Positions 37,423 through 47,174 are shown, numbered from the stretch's first letter. The stretch is DNA of 64,000 nt from Nostoc sp. MS1 (GCF_019976755.1 NZ_AP023442.1:1-64000); one strand, 5' to 3'. Made by a program: numbers and translations. The notes: generated by a model from the sequence alone, not told the origin.

Positions 37423-39379
37423 GGGAGCAACGCGATTTGGTGAGGTGGGATCAAAAACCAGCGATCGCTAACAACTTTCTTCAGTACTAAAAAATATTTC
37501 TTATATTAGAAGCCGTATTAATACGTAAGCTATCAACCAATTTCAAGTCTGGTGATGTGTGCAAAAATTTATAAAGGTCAAAAACAAGGTAGGATTCCGG
37601 TTAAGTAATCTTTCCAGAGTTTTAACGTCTACCTTTTATGGCAAAAAATATAAGTGCAACTCTTGATTTAAACAAGTCAGTTAAAAGTTTTCACTTACAG
37701 GTCACAAAACTTTTAGAATTTACAAATATCACAGAGTGGGATGGAAAAAAGCTGAGAGAACGAGAAAAAGAAATTAGAGAACAGGCAATGATTTTAGCAG
37801 GTCAATGTATAGCTGTTTTATTATATAATCTTTCCGTATCCCCAAAAATCCTAAACTATTCTGTTAGTCAAACACAGGGATGGAGAAATTTAAATACACA
37901 AAAACATGGTTCTAAAAAGCGAAAAATAGTAACAATTGGAAACGTCGAAGTAACTTTAACTTTACCTTATGTACTTGAACGGAATCCCACAAGTAAAGAA
38001 TCTGATAATCCTCTGCTCAATGAGCCAAAAATAAAAACTTCAAATCAAGGATTTTGTCCGTTTTTAAAGTGGCTAGGGATGTCTGAAGGTATTACCCCTC
38101 TAGTCTGGTCAATAATCGCAAAATATGGTGCGATCGCTAGTTCTTTCGATGCAGCACGTTCGACGCTAACGGATTGGGGAATAAATGTTAGTTTAAAACG
38201 AATCGAACGCCTGACTTACCTTTTTGGTGAAATTGGTATTAATCTACGCCAATCAAAAATATTAAATCTGGAGATGAACCACTTATCTAATAGTAATGTT
38301 CTCAAAGGCCAACGAGTTGTAATCGCTGTAGATGGTGGAAGAACTAAAATTAGGTTTAATAAAAAAGGTAGACGCAGTAAGAAAACAAACCGTCATGGCT
38401 TTGTTGGTGAATGGATGGAGCCAAAGTTACTAACAATTTATGTAGTAAATGAAGAAGGTAAAAAAATTAGGACATCGACAATACCTATTACGAATGATGG
38501 CACATATTCAGGTTATAAAGAATTCCTCAAAATTTTAGAGATGTATTTAGTAAATTTGGGTATAAGTGAAGCCAAGCAGGTGTTATTGATTGCTGATGGT
38601 GCAGAGTGGATATGGATACACATTCCTCTTTTACTAAAAAAATTAAAATGCCCACTTGAAACTTATCAATTATTAGACTTTTATCACGCAGCATCACATT
38701 TACAAGATTTTGCTGATGCCGCTTTTAGTACAGATAATGAGCGTCAATCCTGGTTTAAAAAATCTCGGAAAATTTTAAAGAAAGGTCAGGCACTAGATTT
38801 AATGAGAAATATGGGTGAATTTATTTCCGAGGCAACAGGAGAGCGCTGTAAAATTATGGTAAGAGAGCGAAATTATATTTTAAAAGCGTATAGAAGGAGG
38901 CTTTTAAAATATAACGAAGTTGCAGCTCGAAAATTACCTCTCGGTAGTGGTGCAGTTGAAAGTTTAATTCGTCAAGTTGTTAATTTACGCATGAAAGGAA
39001 ACAGTAAGTTTTGGTTACAAAATAATGCAGAAATTATGTTACATCTGCGTTGTCAATGGATAGCTAAAAGTTGGGATAATTTTTGTGATTCTATCTTTAA
39101 TTCTTTTATCAAACCCCAAACTGGTTGATAAATTTTATACTTTAATTCTGCCTTCAATTTATTTTCTGCCGTAATTGATACTAAGTATCAAAGACTTGTT
39201 GCAGAGATTTTTGGAAATAATCCTCAAATGACTTGCTAGCAATCTTTTTGAGATATCTCATCAAGATGATTTTTCGTGTAAATCAATATTTTATTTGTAA
39301 ATAAAATCACTATTAAATTAAGTATGATTTTTAGCGATCGCTTGATTTTGATCCGACTTCACAAAATCGCGTTGCTCCC
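37423..39379 (+). mobile_element. ISKra4-like insertion sequence in virB8 (8-bp target duplication)
   Basis: A 1957-bp element bounded by direct repeats ATATGTAG at 37415-37422 and 39380-39387. The ends are long imperfect inverted repeats of about 47 bp: the left begins GGGAGCAACGCGATTTGGTG, and the right (complement) begins GGGAGCAACGCGATTTTGTG. Both run to an inner AGCGATCGCT. It carries one transposase gene on the plus strand, opposite to the host operon. Confidence 0.9.
37638..39128 (+). CDS. ISKra4-like DDE transposase
   Basis: A 496-residue transposase. Catalytic motifs are VVIAVDGGRTKIR (first Asp), LLIADGAEWIW (second Asp) with LLDFYHAASHLQDFAD, and a C-terminal PLGSGAVESLIRQVVNLRM with the likely Glu. 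ADGAEWIW followed by DFYHA..HL is typical of the ISKra4 group, though ISLre2 relatives share parts of it. The N-terminus (EREKEIREQAMILAG) is helical. The frame looks complete and intact, so the element may still move. It is transcribed against the T4SS operon. Confidence 0.85.
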   Translation: MAKNISATLDLNKSVKSFHLQVTKLLEFTNITEWDGKKLREREKEIREQAMILAGQCIAVLLYNLSVSPKILNYSVSQTQGWRNLNTQKHGSKKRKIVTIGNVEVTLTLPYVLERNPTSKESDNPLLNEPKIKTSNQGFCPFLKWLGMSEGITPLVWSIIAKYGAIASSFDAARSTLTDWGINVSLKRIERLTYLFGEIGINLRQSKILNLEMNHLSNSNVLKGQRVVIAVDGGRTKIRFNKKGRRSKKTNRHGFVGEWMEPKLLTIYVVNEEGKKIRTSTIPITNDGTYSGYKEFLKILEMYLVNLGISEAKQVLLIADGAEWIWIHIPLLLKKLKCPLETYQLLDFYHAASHLQDFADAAFSTDNERQSWFKKSRKILKKGQALDLMRNMGEFISEATGERCKIMVRERNYILKAYRRRLLKYNEVAARKLPLGSGAVESLIRQVVNLRMKGNSKFWLQNNAEIMLHLRCQWIAKSWDNFCDSIFNSFIKPQTG

Positions 39380-39996
39380 ATATGTAGTGGGGAATTAGCG
39401 CCACTCGCATATTGCCGCTAAACACTTCTGGGTCTGTCAAAAGTGACAGTCTCCGCAGGAATGCCGCACGAAACCCAACTCTATCTGATAATGCAAACGC
39501 TGCTTCGTATGCCCTAGAAGTAATTTTTCTTGTGGGTTCGTTATCTAGTCCCTTAATTTCTACACCAGGATCTGTTTCTACTATTAACTTCCCTTGCTCA
39601 TTATTTTTCTGAATCAATCCATCCCAATTAAACATCCCCACAAATGAATCCGACACGAACTGCTTTATTGTTTCATCAGAACGTTCTGCTGGTTCTACTG
39701 CTTTTGCATAAATTGTTTCGCCTGACGACAACTGAACCAGTGAGGGGACTTCATTCCTGACTAGCCTCCTAATTGCTCCGTAGTTGAGAAATTGGATAAT
39801 TAAAGAAATGCCTCCCATCAAACAACCCATCACCGCTATAATTGCTATCCTCGTGGGAACTGATGAACCATAGCTGAGGACTGTATTTCTCTCCTGTTTC
39901 AGTTTAGATTTAGGAATTTTTAAATTAATCAGGTTTAACATAATTTCATTTGTGACAATCAAGACCTTTAATCAGTAACAGCAAACATAGCTAAAA

Positions 39997-40051
39997 CTCC
40001 CCTACTGCCCCTACTGCCCCTGCCTCCCCTGCCCCCCTGCCTCCCCTGCTC
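39997..40051. repeat. CCCCTGCCTC/CCCCTACTG pyrimidine-rich tandem repeats
   Basis: Irregular repeats of CCCCTACTG, CCCCTGCCTC and CCCCTGCT fill the gap between the VirB8-like and VirB6-like genes. The same repeat type occurs at 44803, 47076 and 49703, always near or inside backbone genes. Confidence 0.75.
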
Positions 40052-40058
40052 CCCTGCT

Positions 40059-41183
40059 TTATTTGGGACGAATGAATTTAGCCGCCGCACCAGCACCACC
40101 CGTTGCTACAGTTACAACAACATCTTTAGCAAAATTTTTCGCCTCATCTGCGGCTTTATTAATCTGCATCAATAGCGAAATACCTCCACCTGCGGCTAAA
40201 CCTGTTGCTAACGCCGGCGCAAAAATTCCAATTGTAAATAAGAAAAATAGTGGTTGATCTGCACGCGAATTTGCAATTAATTCCGCAGCAAATCCGGCGA
40301 TAATGTTAAAACTCAGTTTGGCTAATCCCACGGAAAAATAGCCCGTCAACCAGGAGAGCATCGGTTTCGCACCATAGGGCAGCAACGAACCCCCTACCGC
40401 TAATGGCCCCAGATAAGCCGTCAGCAGCATCGTTAGCTCAATCCCCCACTGATATGCTCCTGATAAACCTACTAATATATTGGTAATGTTTTCCGCTACT
40501 ACTGAACCCACAAAGGCACTGAATGGGGATAGTAGCACTTGAATTGGATTTGCTCCTGATTGTATTGCCTCTTGTGGAGCGCGTACAATTCTATCTATTC
40601 TGTCTACCAACCAAGCAAAAGGCCCGTTTGCTCGAAAATATTGTGGATACTGCCGTGATAATGATTGCTTGGCCTGTTCCAAACACTGCACTGTTTCTTG
40701 TGGTGAAAGCTGCGATGTCCGGCAAGCTTCTATTTCTCTGCCTATCGCCGCTCTGACTGCTGCTACTCCCATTGCTTTTGAGTATGCAGCACGTAAGTCT
40801 ACTCCTACGGCTGTTCTGGTCAGTACGTAGTTGTTGACATTATTGATGTAGTTTTTTATTCCAACTGTCGTTGTTCCTAGCAGTTGTCCATCATTGGCTA
40901 ACAATGTGGCAATAATTAATGGCCAAATAAACGAGCTAAATGCTCTTTGTTCTTCACCATTCAATACCTGTTTTGTCCACTCCAATATATAAAATCCCAA
41001 AGTAGTCAGGGCGAATACCGTTCCCACATCACACAGTGATCCGTACAGTTCTCCTCCTAATACTTCTCGCCATAATTCATCAAATCCTTGAGCTACTCCA
41101 AGTGATACCTGTGCTGCTCTATCTGCTAAATTATCGTTAGAAATTACACCATTAGGAATTTGACTCAATAAATATATCAACAT
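40059..41183 (-). CDS. VirB6/TrbL-like T4SS inner-membrane protein
   Basis: A 374-residue polytopic membrane protein. Hydrophobic spans include LCDVGTVFALTTLGFYIL, FSSFIWPLIIATLLA, IELTMLLTAYLGPLAVGGSL and LFFLFTIGIFAPALATGLAA. A central soluble loop (about 130-215) carries two Cys (EACRTS, VQCLEQ). This layout and its place after a TrbJ/VirB5-like gene fit VirB6/TrbL, which forms part of the DNA-transfer channel. The C-terminus is Gly/Ala-rich and basic (FIRPK). Confidence 0.78.
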   Translation of the reverse strand: MLIYLLSQIPNGVISNDNLADRAAQVSLGVAQGFDELWREVLGGELYGSLCDVGTVFALTTLGFYILEWTKQVLNGEEQRAFSSFIWPLIIATLLANDGQLLGTTTVGIKNYINNVNNYVLTRTAVGVDLRAAYSKAMGVAAVRAAIGREIEACRTSQLSPQETVQCLEQAKQSLSRQYPQYFRANGPFAWLVDRIDRIVRAPQEAIQSGANPIQVLLSPFSAFVGSVVAENITNILVGLSGAYQWGIELTMLLTAYLGPLAVGGSLLPYGAKPMLSWLTGYFSVGLAKLSFNIIAGFAAELIANSRADQPLFFLFTIGIFAPALATGLAAGGGISLLMQINKAADEAKNFAKDVVVTVATGGAGAAAKFIRPK

Positions 41184-41210
41184 CTTATTTTCTCGCAGAT
41201 ATCTAGTTAT

Positions 41211-41927
41211 TTATTCTCTCGCTGGGTCTAACACAGACATAAATACTAATTCCTGAGTCAAAGAAGCTTGCCCTGTTGTCCTGAGTTCTTCTTTTGTGGT
41301 GGCATTAGCCATATTTTCTGCTACTTGAGACAGCATCAGATTTGTTTGGGCTGAATCTTGTCTTGCCGCTAACGAATCAGCATGAAAACGTGTTATTGCT
41401 GATACAACCTGCACATTTTGTGCTGCTAAGACTTTCAAGATATTTTGTGAAGCATCTAATGATTGTGCTTCTTGGGCGAGAGTTTGTGTTTCTTGGGATA
41501 TTCTTGTGGTGGCTTCGATTTTTTCTCTCGTATCTTGTTGTCCTTCTAGTCCTAATGTAGAGTTGACAGCCGCACGGGTTATGTCTCTTTCCAATCTTCC
41601 TGTTAGCGTTTTTGTTTCTGGTAATGAGCGACTATTTCTCAGTCTTTCCCTTAACTCTTGGGTACTTAAAGTCGGGTCTGGTGTCCCCATCTCTCCTATA
41701 GCCGATGCAATAGCGGATTGTGCATCTGTTGATATATTTGCCCAAGAGTCATTAATTTGTCTCTGTACTTCTTGCTCTAATCTGCTGTACTCTTCCCTGA
41801 TATCATTGAATATTGAACTGATGAAATTGGGAATTGGCAATCCAAACGCTAAACTTGGCGTACTAATTGATACTACTGCTAGCACAATTGAACTTGGTAA
41901 AATAACTTTCGCCTTTGTTCTGTTCAT
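41211..41927 (-). CDS. TrbJ/VirB5-like secreted T4SS protein
   Basis: 238 residues with a signal peptide (about 1-27, ending PSLAFG) followed by a helical protein. FIRST helix motifs include YSRLEQEVQRQINDSWANI. The C-terminal ITRFHADSLAARQDSAQTNL is like TrbJ proteins, which contribute to the pilus tip or mating-pair contact. It lies 2 bp after the VirB4-like gene and 27 bp before the VirB6-like gene. Sequence conservation in this family is low, so the call leans on gene order. Confidence 0.65.
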   Translation of the reverse strand: MNRTKAKVILPSSIVLAVVSISTPSLAFGLPIPNFISSIFNDIREEYSRLEQEVQRQINDSWANISTDAQSAIASAIGEMGTPDPTLSTQELRERLRNSRSLPETKTLTGRLERDITRAAVNSTLGLEGQQDTREKIEATTRISQETQTLAQEAQSLDASQNILKVLAAQNVQVVSAITRFHADSLAARQDSAQTNLMLSQVAENMANATTKEELRTTGQASLTQELVFMSVLDPARE

Positions 41928-41929
41928 AG

Positions 41930-44707
41930 TTACGATACCTTTATTAAAGTTTGTTTCAATAATTGTTTTGCTTCTAGCGATAGTTCTTCGCCTCTAATCA
42001 TCCGTACATAGTCTTCACTAAATTTATATAATCCCAACAAAGGATTATCTTTATATTTATTCAAAAATACATATCTCAGGTCTTGCTCTGCTGGATTGTT
42101 GGCTACCGCCGCCAACAAACAGTAAGCCGGATAATAACGGCAGAATGTTAACTTGCTATTATCATCTAATAGCCAGCTCGAATAAATCCCTTCTTTCTTT
42201 GGATAAAAAGACTCCGTACTATTCCTACTAATAATTTCGTAGGAATACTTAAATCTCTCCACGAATGGGTCAATTGCTGATGACTGTATCCTCCCTACTA
42301 ACCGGGTAGTAATGTTAGCAAATATTTTCTGCGCCGACTTGCTTTGATATATACTCTCTGGCTCTTGGGCTGATAATATTACCCTAATCCCTGCTTTTGC
42401 ACCATTAGCACACAAGCGTCCAATCAACTCGGCGATCGCGTCAAACTGGAATAGAATCGGCGCTTCATCCAAAAAGAATATCGAAGCTTTTGAACTTAAA
42501 GCGCGACGCAGTGCCGCAGCATAGGCACTCAGGGCTAGGATTGCTGCATCACTATCGCTAGATAAATTTCTCAGTGCAAATACCAATAGTTTGGCATCAG
42601 CCCTGAAGCTGGAAGGCGACGAGATTGACTGTCCTACCTTTGTTGATAGCCAGTATTTTAGCCTCACTTGTATGTGTCCCAATGCAAGAGATACTTCGCT
42701 ACTATTGGTTGATAATGAATCCAGATTTATGTACCCAGGTGCACAATACTTGCAAAAATCTTTTAAGGTTGGTGTATCCAACCACTCTTGTGTACCGATT
42801 CCTGCCCTCAATGCTGCTTGATAGCGTAGTTTGATTTCATCGTCGTTAAAGAATGTTTGCAATGCCAATGATATAAGTGATTCGATCAGTGATGTGAGCG
42901 TGAAACTCACCCCTATCGGATTTGTACCAATAATCATTGTCATTAACGTTGATTTGAGAAATTCCTGAAAATCCGTCATTCGCTCTTTGATGATTTCTTC
43001 ACTCATCGAACGTAGGTCTGGTAACTCAAACAAGTTGTTATATTCTTTAGCTATATCAAAATATGCTCCCTGTTCTCCTAATAATTTGGTGTAGTCCGTA
43101 AATGTTGATGTCCCATCTGGTTTGGGATAATCCAGTGCGATAACTGGGATAGACAGTGCCAGCGCTGGGGTTAAAATTCCCGCCACCAGCACCGATTTCC
43201 CTGAACGAGTCGTCCCAAATACTGCGAGGTTTTTATGATTTTGGTACAAATCTAAGTGGATAGGTGTACCTCCCTCTTCTGCCACTAGTTCAAACCCACT
43301 GCGATCTCCTGTAGCAGTGCGTATTAACGGCGTTAATCCTGGTGCTTCGCTTGAGAAGTACACTAGGCGACGGTTGAATGGTTTTGTCAACAACGCTTCC
43401 CAAATAATGGGGGTACACTGCAACCACAACTTCCAGGCATATTCCACCTCACGAGATACTATTGCCGGACGCAGAAAACAGCTTGCTAAATACCGACAGT
43501 CCTCTTCTAATTTTTGTAAATCGCTGCGATGTACTAAAAACACTACTGCTGTATTTAGCACAACACTACCCTGGTATAGTGTGCGTTGCGCTTCTACTGA
43601 TTCTTCGATATTGAGTCCTGCCTTAACATCAATGTTGCCCCTATCTGTTGACATCGAGGTTGATGTTATTGACTGTTTGGTTAATCGCTGTAAATTTACC
43701 TTGGCTATACCTTGATTAGCCTTAGTTATTTGACAAAATATTTCTGTGTCCGCTACCTTTTCTTTTGAAATTACTGACCACAAATAGCGCAATTGTGAAT
43801 ATTCATCTCCCCACCCCCCTGGTTTATGGCTGAAATTTAACGCTCCTGTATATTTATCTTGAATTTTTACCCATTTCTTATCAAATATGGGGACTGATTT
43901 CTCATTCCCTAATATCAGATGTTTGATATGAAATTCACTTGTTTGTGTTTCACTTAGTTCATCAGGAGTAAGTTTTAACGGATTTGGGATTTGGGGCGCT
44001 TCATCAGAATTAAATATATTCCAAAGTAAACCCCAGATTTCTTCTGCACTCAAGGGCGTTACTGTTAGTCCCATCTTATTTGAGAGAATTTGCTCCCAGC
44101 TTTGAAATCCATCTAGGAACGAATTACGTAATATATTTTCTATACGTTCCTTATTTAGTTGGTGAATTTCTCCCGTAAACTGAAACCAAAGTTTTTGCAA
44201 CTTCTTCAGTCCTATTTCTGCTAAATCTTCTAATTTTTCATCCTCCTCCACTGTGTATGTACACCATATTCTTAAGAATTTATTCTTCCTCAATCCCAAC
44301 GCGGTTAACTCTTTTGTCCGTAACCTCTCACTACGTAATAATAGTTTTATTGGTTCTATTTGGCATTCAGATTCGATTTTTTTGATTTCTCTTTGTCTTA
44401 AATAATCATCAGTAAATGAGCCAAAATGTATTGTTAGTAATTCTCGCTCTGGTATCTCTTTTAGCCCTCCCTCTATCCCCTCAAAAATTGGCTGAATTTG
44501 CTCTGCCGTTAGGTTGGGGTGGATTCCCAAACAATCAAACGCAAATCTTATTTGAATATTGGATTTCTTTTTAATTATTAATGCCCCTATCGATTGCCTA
44601 CCTGCTAATTCCATTTCACAAACACCTGCCAAATCAACCATATCTTCAAATGGAGTCAGTGTTAATGTTTTCTTTCCTATTTTTTCTTCATTACTTTGCT
44701 TAGGCAT
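41930..44707 (-). CDS. VirB4/TraC-type T4SS ATPase
   Basis: A 925-residue cytoplasmic ATPase that powers pilus assembly and substrate transfer. Walker A is FGTTRSGKSVLVAGIL (near 497), followed by VIALDYPKPDGTS. Walker B is SIFFLDEAPILF (near 742), and ILSAQEPESIYQS is the sensor-like segment. The N-terminal half is the VirB4 membrane-associated domain (LTPFEDMVDLAGVCEMEL; later ERLRTKELTALGLRKNKF). The frame is intact and length fits the TraC/VirB4 family. It is flanked by VirB3-like and TrbJ-like genes in the usual order. Confidence 0.88.
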   Translation of the reverse strand: MPKQSNEEKIGKKTLTLTPFEDMVDLAGVCEMELAGRQSIGALIIKKKSNIQIRFAFDCLGIHPNLTAEQIQPIFEGIEGGLKEIPERELLTIHFGSFTDDYLRQREIKKIESECQIEPIKLLLRSERLRTKELTALGLRKNKFLRIWCTYTVEEDEKLEDLAEIGLKKLQKLWFQFTGEIHQLNKERIENILRNSFLDGFQSWEQILSNKMGLTVTPLSAEEIWGLLWNIFNSDEAPQIPNPLKLTPDELSETQTSEFHIKHLILGNEKSVPIFDKKWVKIQDKYTGALNFSHKPGGWGDEYSQLRYLWSVISKEKVADTEIFCQITKANQGIAKVNLQRLTKQSITSTSMSTDRGNIDVKAGLNIEESVEAQRTLYQGSVVLNTAVVFLVHRSDLQKLEEDCRYLASCFLRPAIVSREVEYAWKLWLQCTPIIWEALLTKPFNRRLVYFSSEAPGLTPLIRTATGDRSGFELVAEEGGTPIHLDLYQNHKNLAVFGTTRSGKSVLVAGILTPALALSIPVIALDYPKPDGTSTFTDYTKLLGEQGAYFDIAKEYNNLFELPDLRSMSEEIIKERMTDFQEFLKSTLMTMIIGTNPIGVSFTLTSLIESLISLALQTFFNDDEIKLRYQAALRAGIGTQEWLDTPTLKDFCKYCAPGYINLDSLSTNSSEVSLALGHIQVRLKYWLSTKVGQSISSPSSFRADAKLLVFALRNLSSDSDAAILALSAYAAALRRALSSKASIFFLDEAPILFQFDAIAELIGRLCANGAKAGIRVILSAQEPESIYQSKSAQKIFANITTRLVGRIQSSAIDPFVERFKYSYEIISRNSTESFYPKKEGIYSSWLLDDNSKLTFCRYYPAYCLLAAVANNPAEQDLRYVFLNKYKDNPLLGLYKFSEDYVRMIRGEELSLEAKQLLKQTLIKVS

Positions 44708-44802
44708 GGTTTCTTCTATATAGGAATTTTAGTAAAAGCTTTTAATATTTAAAAATTCATTAATTAATATTTATTGATGCAAATATTAAATACTAAATTA
44801 TC

Positions 44803-44955
44803 CCCCCCTTGCTCCCCCTGCCTCCCCTGCTCCCCCTGCTCCCCTTGCTCCCCTTACTCCCCTTACTCGCTCTGCCTCCACCCCCTGCTCCCCCTGCCTC
44901 CCCTGCTCCCCCTGCTCCCCTTGCTCCCCTTGCTCCCCCTGCCTCCACTGCCTCT
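44803..44955. repeat. CCCCTGCTC pyrimidine-rich repeat tract at the end of the VirB3-like gene
   Basis: About 150 bp of CCCCTGCTC, CCCCTTGCT and CCCCTGCCTC units. On the minus strand it supplies the last 30 or so codons of the VirB3-like gene as Gly/Ser/Arg-rich sequence (GSKGSKGSRGSRGGRGSRG), so it has probably replaced the original 3' end. Confidence 0.8.
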
Positions 44956-45255
44956 TCTTGGTGGATTAATTAAAGATACAAATGCCATATATCCTCTACT
45001 GATGCGCGGTGTACCTACGAATTTTCCTAAAAAACTTTTATTACTTGACACGAACCACCATGTTGCACAGCCCCAAAAAGAGGTAAATAACGTCGCCAGC
45101 CAGCCCCAGACCAGAATATAGTAGACGACAAATATAGACCCTATTACTATTACTAACCAAGGAAATATTAGTTCTGTGGGAATCGGTCCTATTTTTGGTT
45201 GTGTTCCTAATGTTTGATTTACTACTCGAAATTTTTTATTTTCCGGCATATACAT
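44863..45255 (-). CDS. VirB3-like T4SS membrane protein with repeat-derived tail
   Basis: Choosing the ATG at 45255 (MYMPENKKF; 45249 is also possible) gives about 130 residues. An upstream ATG at 45312 would add 19 residues and has no better support. The core has one long or two close membrane segments (LIFPWLVIVIGSIFVVYYIL and LATLFTSFWGCATWWFV) and a PRISRGYM segment, which fits VirB3/TrbD-type proteins. Its place just before the VirB4 ATPase supports the call. The tail RRGSGGRGSKGSKGSRGS comes from a pyrimidine-rich repeat and is atypical for the family. A 1677-bp insertion begins 73 bp upstream, which may have cut its expression. Confidence 0.62.
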   Translation of the reverse strand: MYMPENKKFRVVNQTLGTQPKIGPIPTELIFPWLVIVIGSIFVVYYILVWGWLATLFTSFWGCATWWFVSSNKSFLGKFVGTPRISRGYMAFVSLINPPRRGSGGRGSKGSKGSRGSRGGRGSRGWRQSE

Positions 45256-45327
45256 AATTTCTTTTAAGAGGTCGAAAATCGGAAGTTGAAAATGATTAAT
45301 TCCAACTTCCAACTTCCAAGTTCTGAC

Positions 45328-47004
45328 CTAGCGTGGTAAAACTTACTAGAGAAGAGCGGAAATGCTGTAATCTTGACCTTGTAGCGAAATAATGGCGCAA
45401 AAACTTGGCAAGAAAAAGTCTAAAACCAGAGGCAACATCGTTTAAAGTACTCGATTGTATTCAAAAAAAATGCCCATCGTGCGGTCAAGCAATGTGGAAT
45501 GAATACAATAATCCTCGACATATAAGAACGTTAAATGGGGTAGTAGAATTACAGCTAAAAATTCGTCGATGTCAAAATAAGTCATGTTTCTTGTACAAAA
45601 AAGTGTATCGACCAGAGCAAGAAGGTTCTTTAGCTCTACCACAAAACGAATTTGGTTTGGATGTGATTGCTTATATAGGAGCATTACGCTATCAGGAACA
45701 TAGAAGCGTTCCCCAAATACACGCTCACCTTGAATTAAAAGGTATATGTATAAGTCAACGAACGGTCACGCACTTAATTGACAGATATGACGAGTTACTT
45801 TCTTTATGGTTAAAAGACCACACTAGGTTAAAAGCCATAATGGCTAATCAAGGACGGGTAATATTAGCGATCGACGGGATGCAGCCAGAAATTGGACATG
45901 AGGTATTATGGGTAATTCGAGATTGCTTATCTGGAGAAATCTTACTTGCTAAAACCTTATTATCATCAAGAAATGAAGATTTAGTGACGCTATTACTAGA
46001 AGTAACTAATAGCCTAAATGTACCAATTGATGGAGTTGTTAGTGATGGGCAACAATCAATTCGCAAAGCTGTTGGGTTAGCATTACCTAGTATTGCTCAT
46101 GGTTTATGTCATTACCATTACCTGAAAGAAGCTATTAAACCCATATATGAGGCGGATAGACATGCAAAAAAGGAATTGAAAAAAAAAAGTTAGAGGATTA
46201 CGAGAAATTGAACGTAGTGTTACCAATGAAGATCAGGATTTGGTGACTATTATTGAAGATTATTGCTCGGCAGTCCGTAGTTCTATAACCAATGATGGTC
46301 ATCCACCCTTAGAAGCATCAGGGTTAAAGTTACAAGAAAATTTGACTTTGATAGAACAAAGCTTAGAACGGATGGAAAAAAGAAGTGCTTTACCACCACC
46401 TTTAGTCAATCTAAAACACCTTCTAGCTAAGGGATTATCTGCGACTGCATCTTTATTTTCACCTGTGAGGGTTGCATATGGGTGGGTTGATAAAGCTAGT
46501 AATATTCTCAATAATAAAATAGGTCTTGATGCTGCTGGTGTCAAACAAAGTTATCAGCAACTGTTAACTCAAATGTCCCAACAAAAGCAGAAAGCTGGCA
46601 CATTGAACACCGCAATCGATAACTTTATAAAAACCACCAATAACTACTGGTCTGGACTTTTTCATTGTTACGAAATTGAAGATTTTCCTAGAACTAATAA
46701 TGACTTAGAACACGCTTTTGGTATGCTACGTCATCATCAACGTCGTTGTACTGGTCGTAAGGTTGCTCCCTCATCCCTTGTTATTCGTGGCTCTGTCAAA
46801 CTTGCTTGTGCCATTGCTACTAAACTTCGTTCTTTTACCGCATCTGATTTAGCACAAGTTGATATCGTTACTTGGCTCGAATTACGCTCTCAATTGCAAA
46901 AACACCACAAAGCCAGAATTGAACAGTATCGATTTCGCCGAGACCCCAAGGGTTACTTGGCTAATTTAGAGAGTCGTCTTCTCTAGTAAGTTTTACCACA
47001 CTAG
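45328..47004 (+). mobile_element. 1677-bp insertion sequence between virB2 and virB3 (8-bp target duplication)
   Basis: Direct repeats GTTCTGAC flank it at 45320-45327 and 47005-47012. The ends form nearly perfect inverted repeats of about 28 bp beginning CTAGCGTGGTAAAACTTACT at the left and CTAGTGTGGTAAAACTTACT at the right (complement). The family is not certain. An N-terminal zinc-ribbon transposase with an 8-bp duplication is compatible with ISL3-like or unclassified elements. Confidence 0.9.
45405..46986 (+). pseudogene. zinc-ribbon DDE transposase interrupted by an A10 frameshift
   Basis: The first frame (45405-46193, TTG start) has a zinc ribbon (CPSCGQ...CQNKSC), an HTH-like segment (RSVPQIHAHLELKGICISQR) and DDE motifs VILAIDGMQPE and GVVSDGQQSIRKAVG. 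It stops just after a run of ten A at 46179-46188. Reading nine A instead continues as KVRGLREIERSVTNEDQD into the second frame, which runs to 46986 and holds the likely catalytic Glu in NNDLEHAFGMLRHHQRR. Either it is inactive, or it uses transcriptional slippage on the A run, known for some IS transposases. An ATG at 45392 opens another frame that stops at once, so the N-terminus may also be disturbed. Confidence 0.75.
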
Positions 47005-47075
47005 GTTCTGACTTATTGATCCACCTCCTACTTATCGTCTAAGTAGCTCAGTGTTAAAGATTATCGCTATGGCAA

Positions 47076-47112
47076 GGCAGGAGGCAGAAGGCAGGAGGCA
47101 GGAGGCAGGAGA
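47076..47112. repeat. GGAGGCA tandem repeat
   Basis: Several GGCAGGAGGCA(GAA) units lie between the IS and the VirB2-like gene. They are the complement of the CCTGCCTCC type seen at 39997 and 44803. A short version also flanks the hairpin array at 31245. Confidence 0.7.
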
Positions 47113-47174
47113 GAAGAGGGTTATAGCCTTGTTTACCTTTCTTAACTTAGCTTTGTTTTTTCCCACCGACTTAC

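Larger units (their letters stand above)
37167..39941 (-). pseudogene. VirB8/TrbF-like T4SS gene split by an ISKra4-like element
   Basis: The N-terminal part (39380-39941) encodes a short cytoplasmic tail, a TM segment (IAIIAVMGCLMGGISLIIQF) and most of the periplasmic domain up to MRVALIPHYI. The C-terminal part (37167-37414) encodes SPPRKIRDGKWEIDFQSTLV and the closing beta-strands. Deleting the element and one 8-bp copy of ATATGTAG joins them in frame: 562 + 248 = 810 bp, 269 residues. The ATG at 39941 is preferred over an upstream TTG at 39962. VirB8 links the inner-membrane platform to the core, so its loss should disable the channel. Two stray ORF ends (WEQRDFVKSDQ and IPPHQIALL) are read-through into the element's inverted repeats. 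Confidence 0.88.

Noticed and set aside
37460..39342. AGCGATCGCT at both ends as target duplication of the ISKra4-like element
   Set aside because: Rejoining there leaves a stop (GGT TTT TGA). The octamers are the inner part of long inverted repeats, and the real duplication is ATATGTAG outside them.
39318..39379. C-terminus WEQRDFVKSDQNQAIAKNHT of the upstream virB8 part as native protein
   Set aside because: It is encoded by the right inverted repeat of the inserted element, outside the reconstructed gene.
44774..45121. Plus-strand ORF rich in Pro/Leu/Cys over the pyrimidine repeat
   Set aside because: Low-complexity translation of CCCCTGCTC repeats with no domain; the opposite strand holds the VirB3-like gene.
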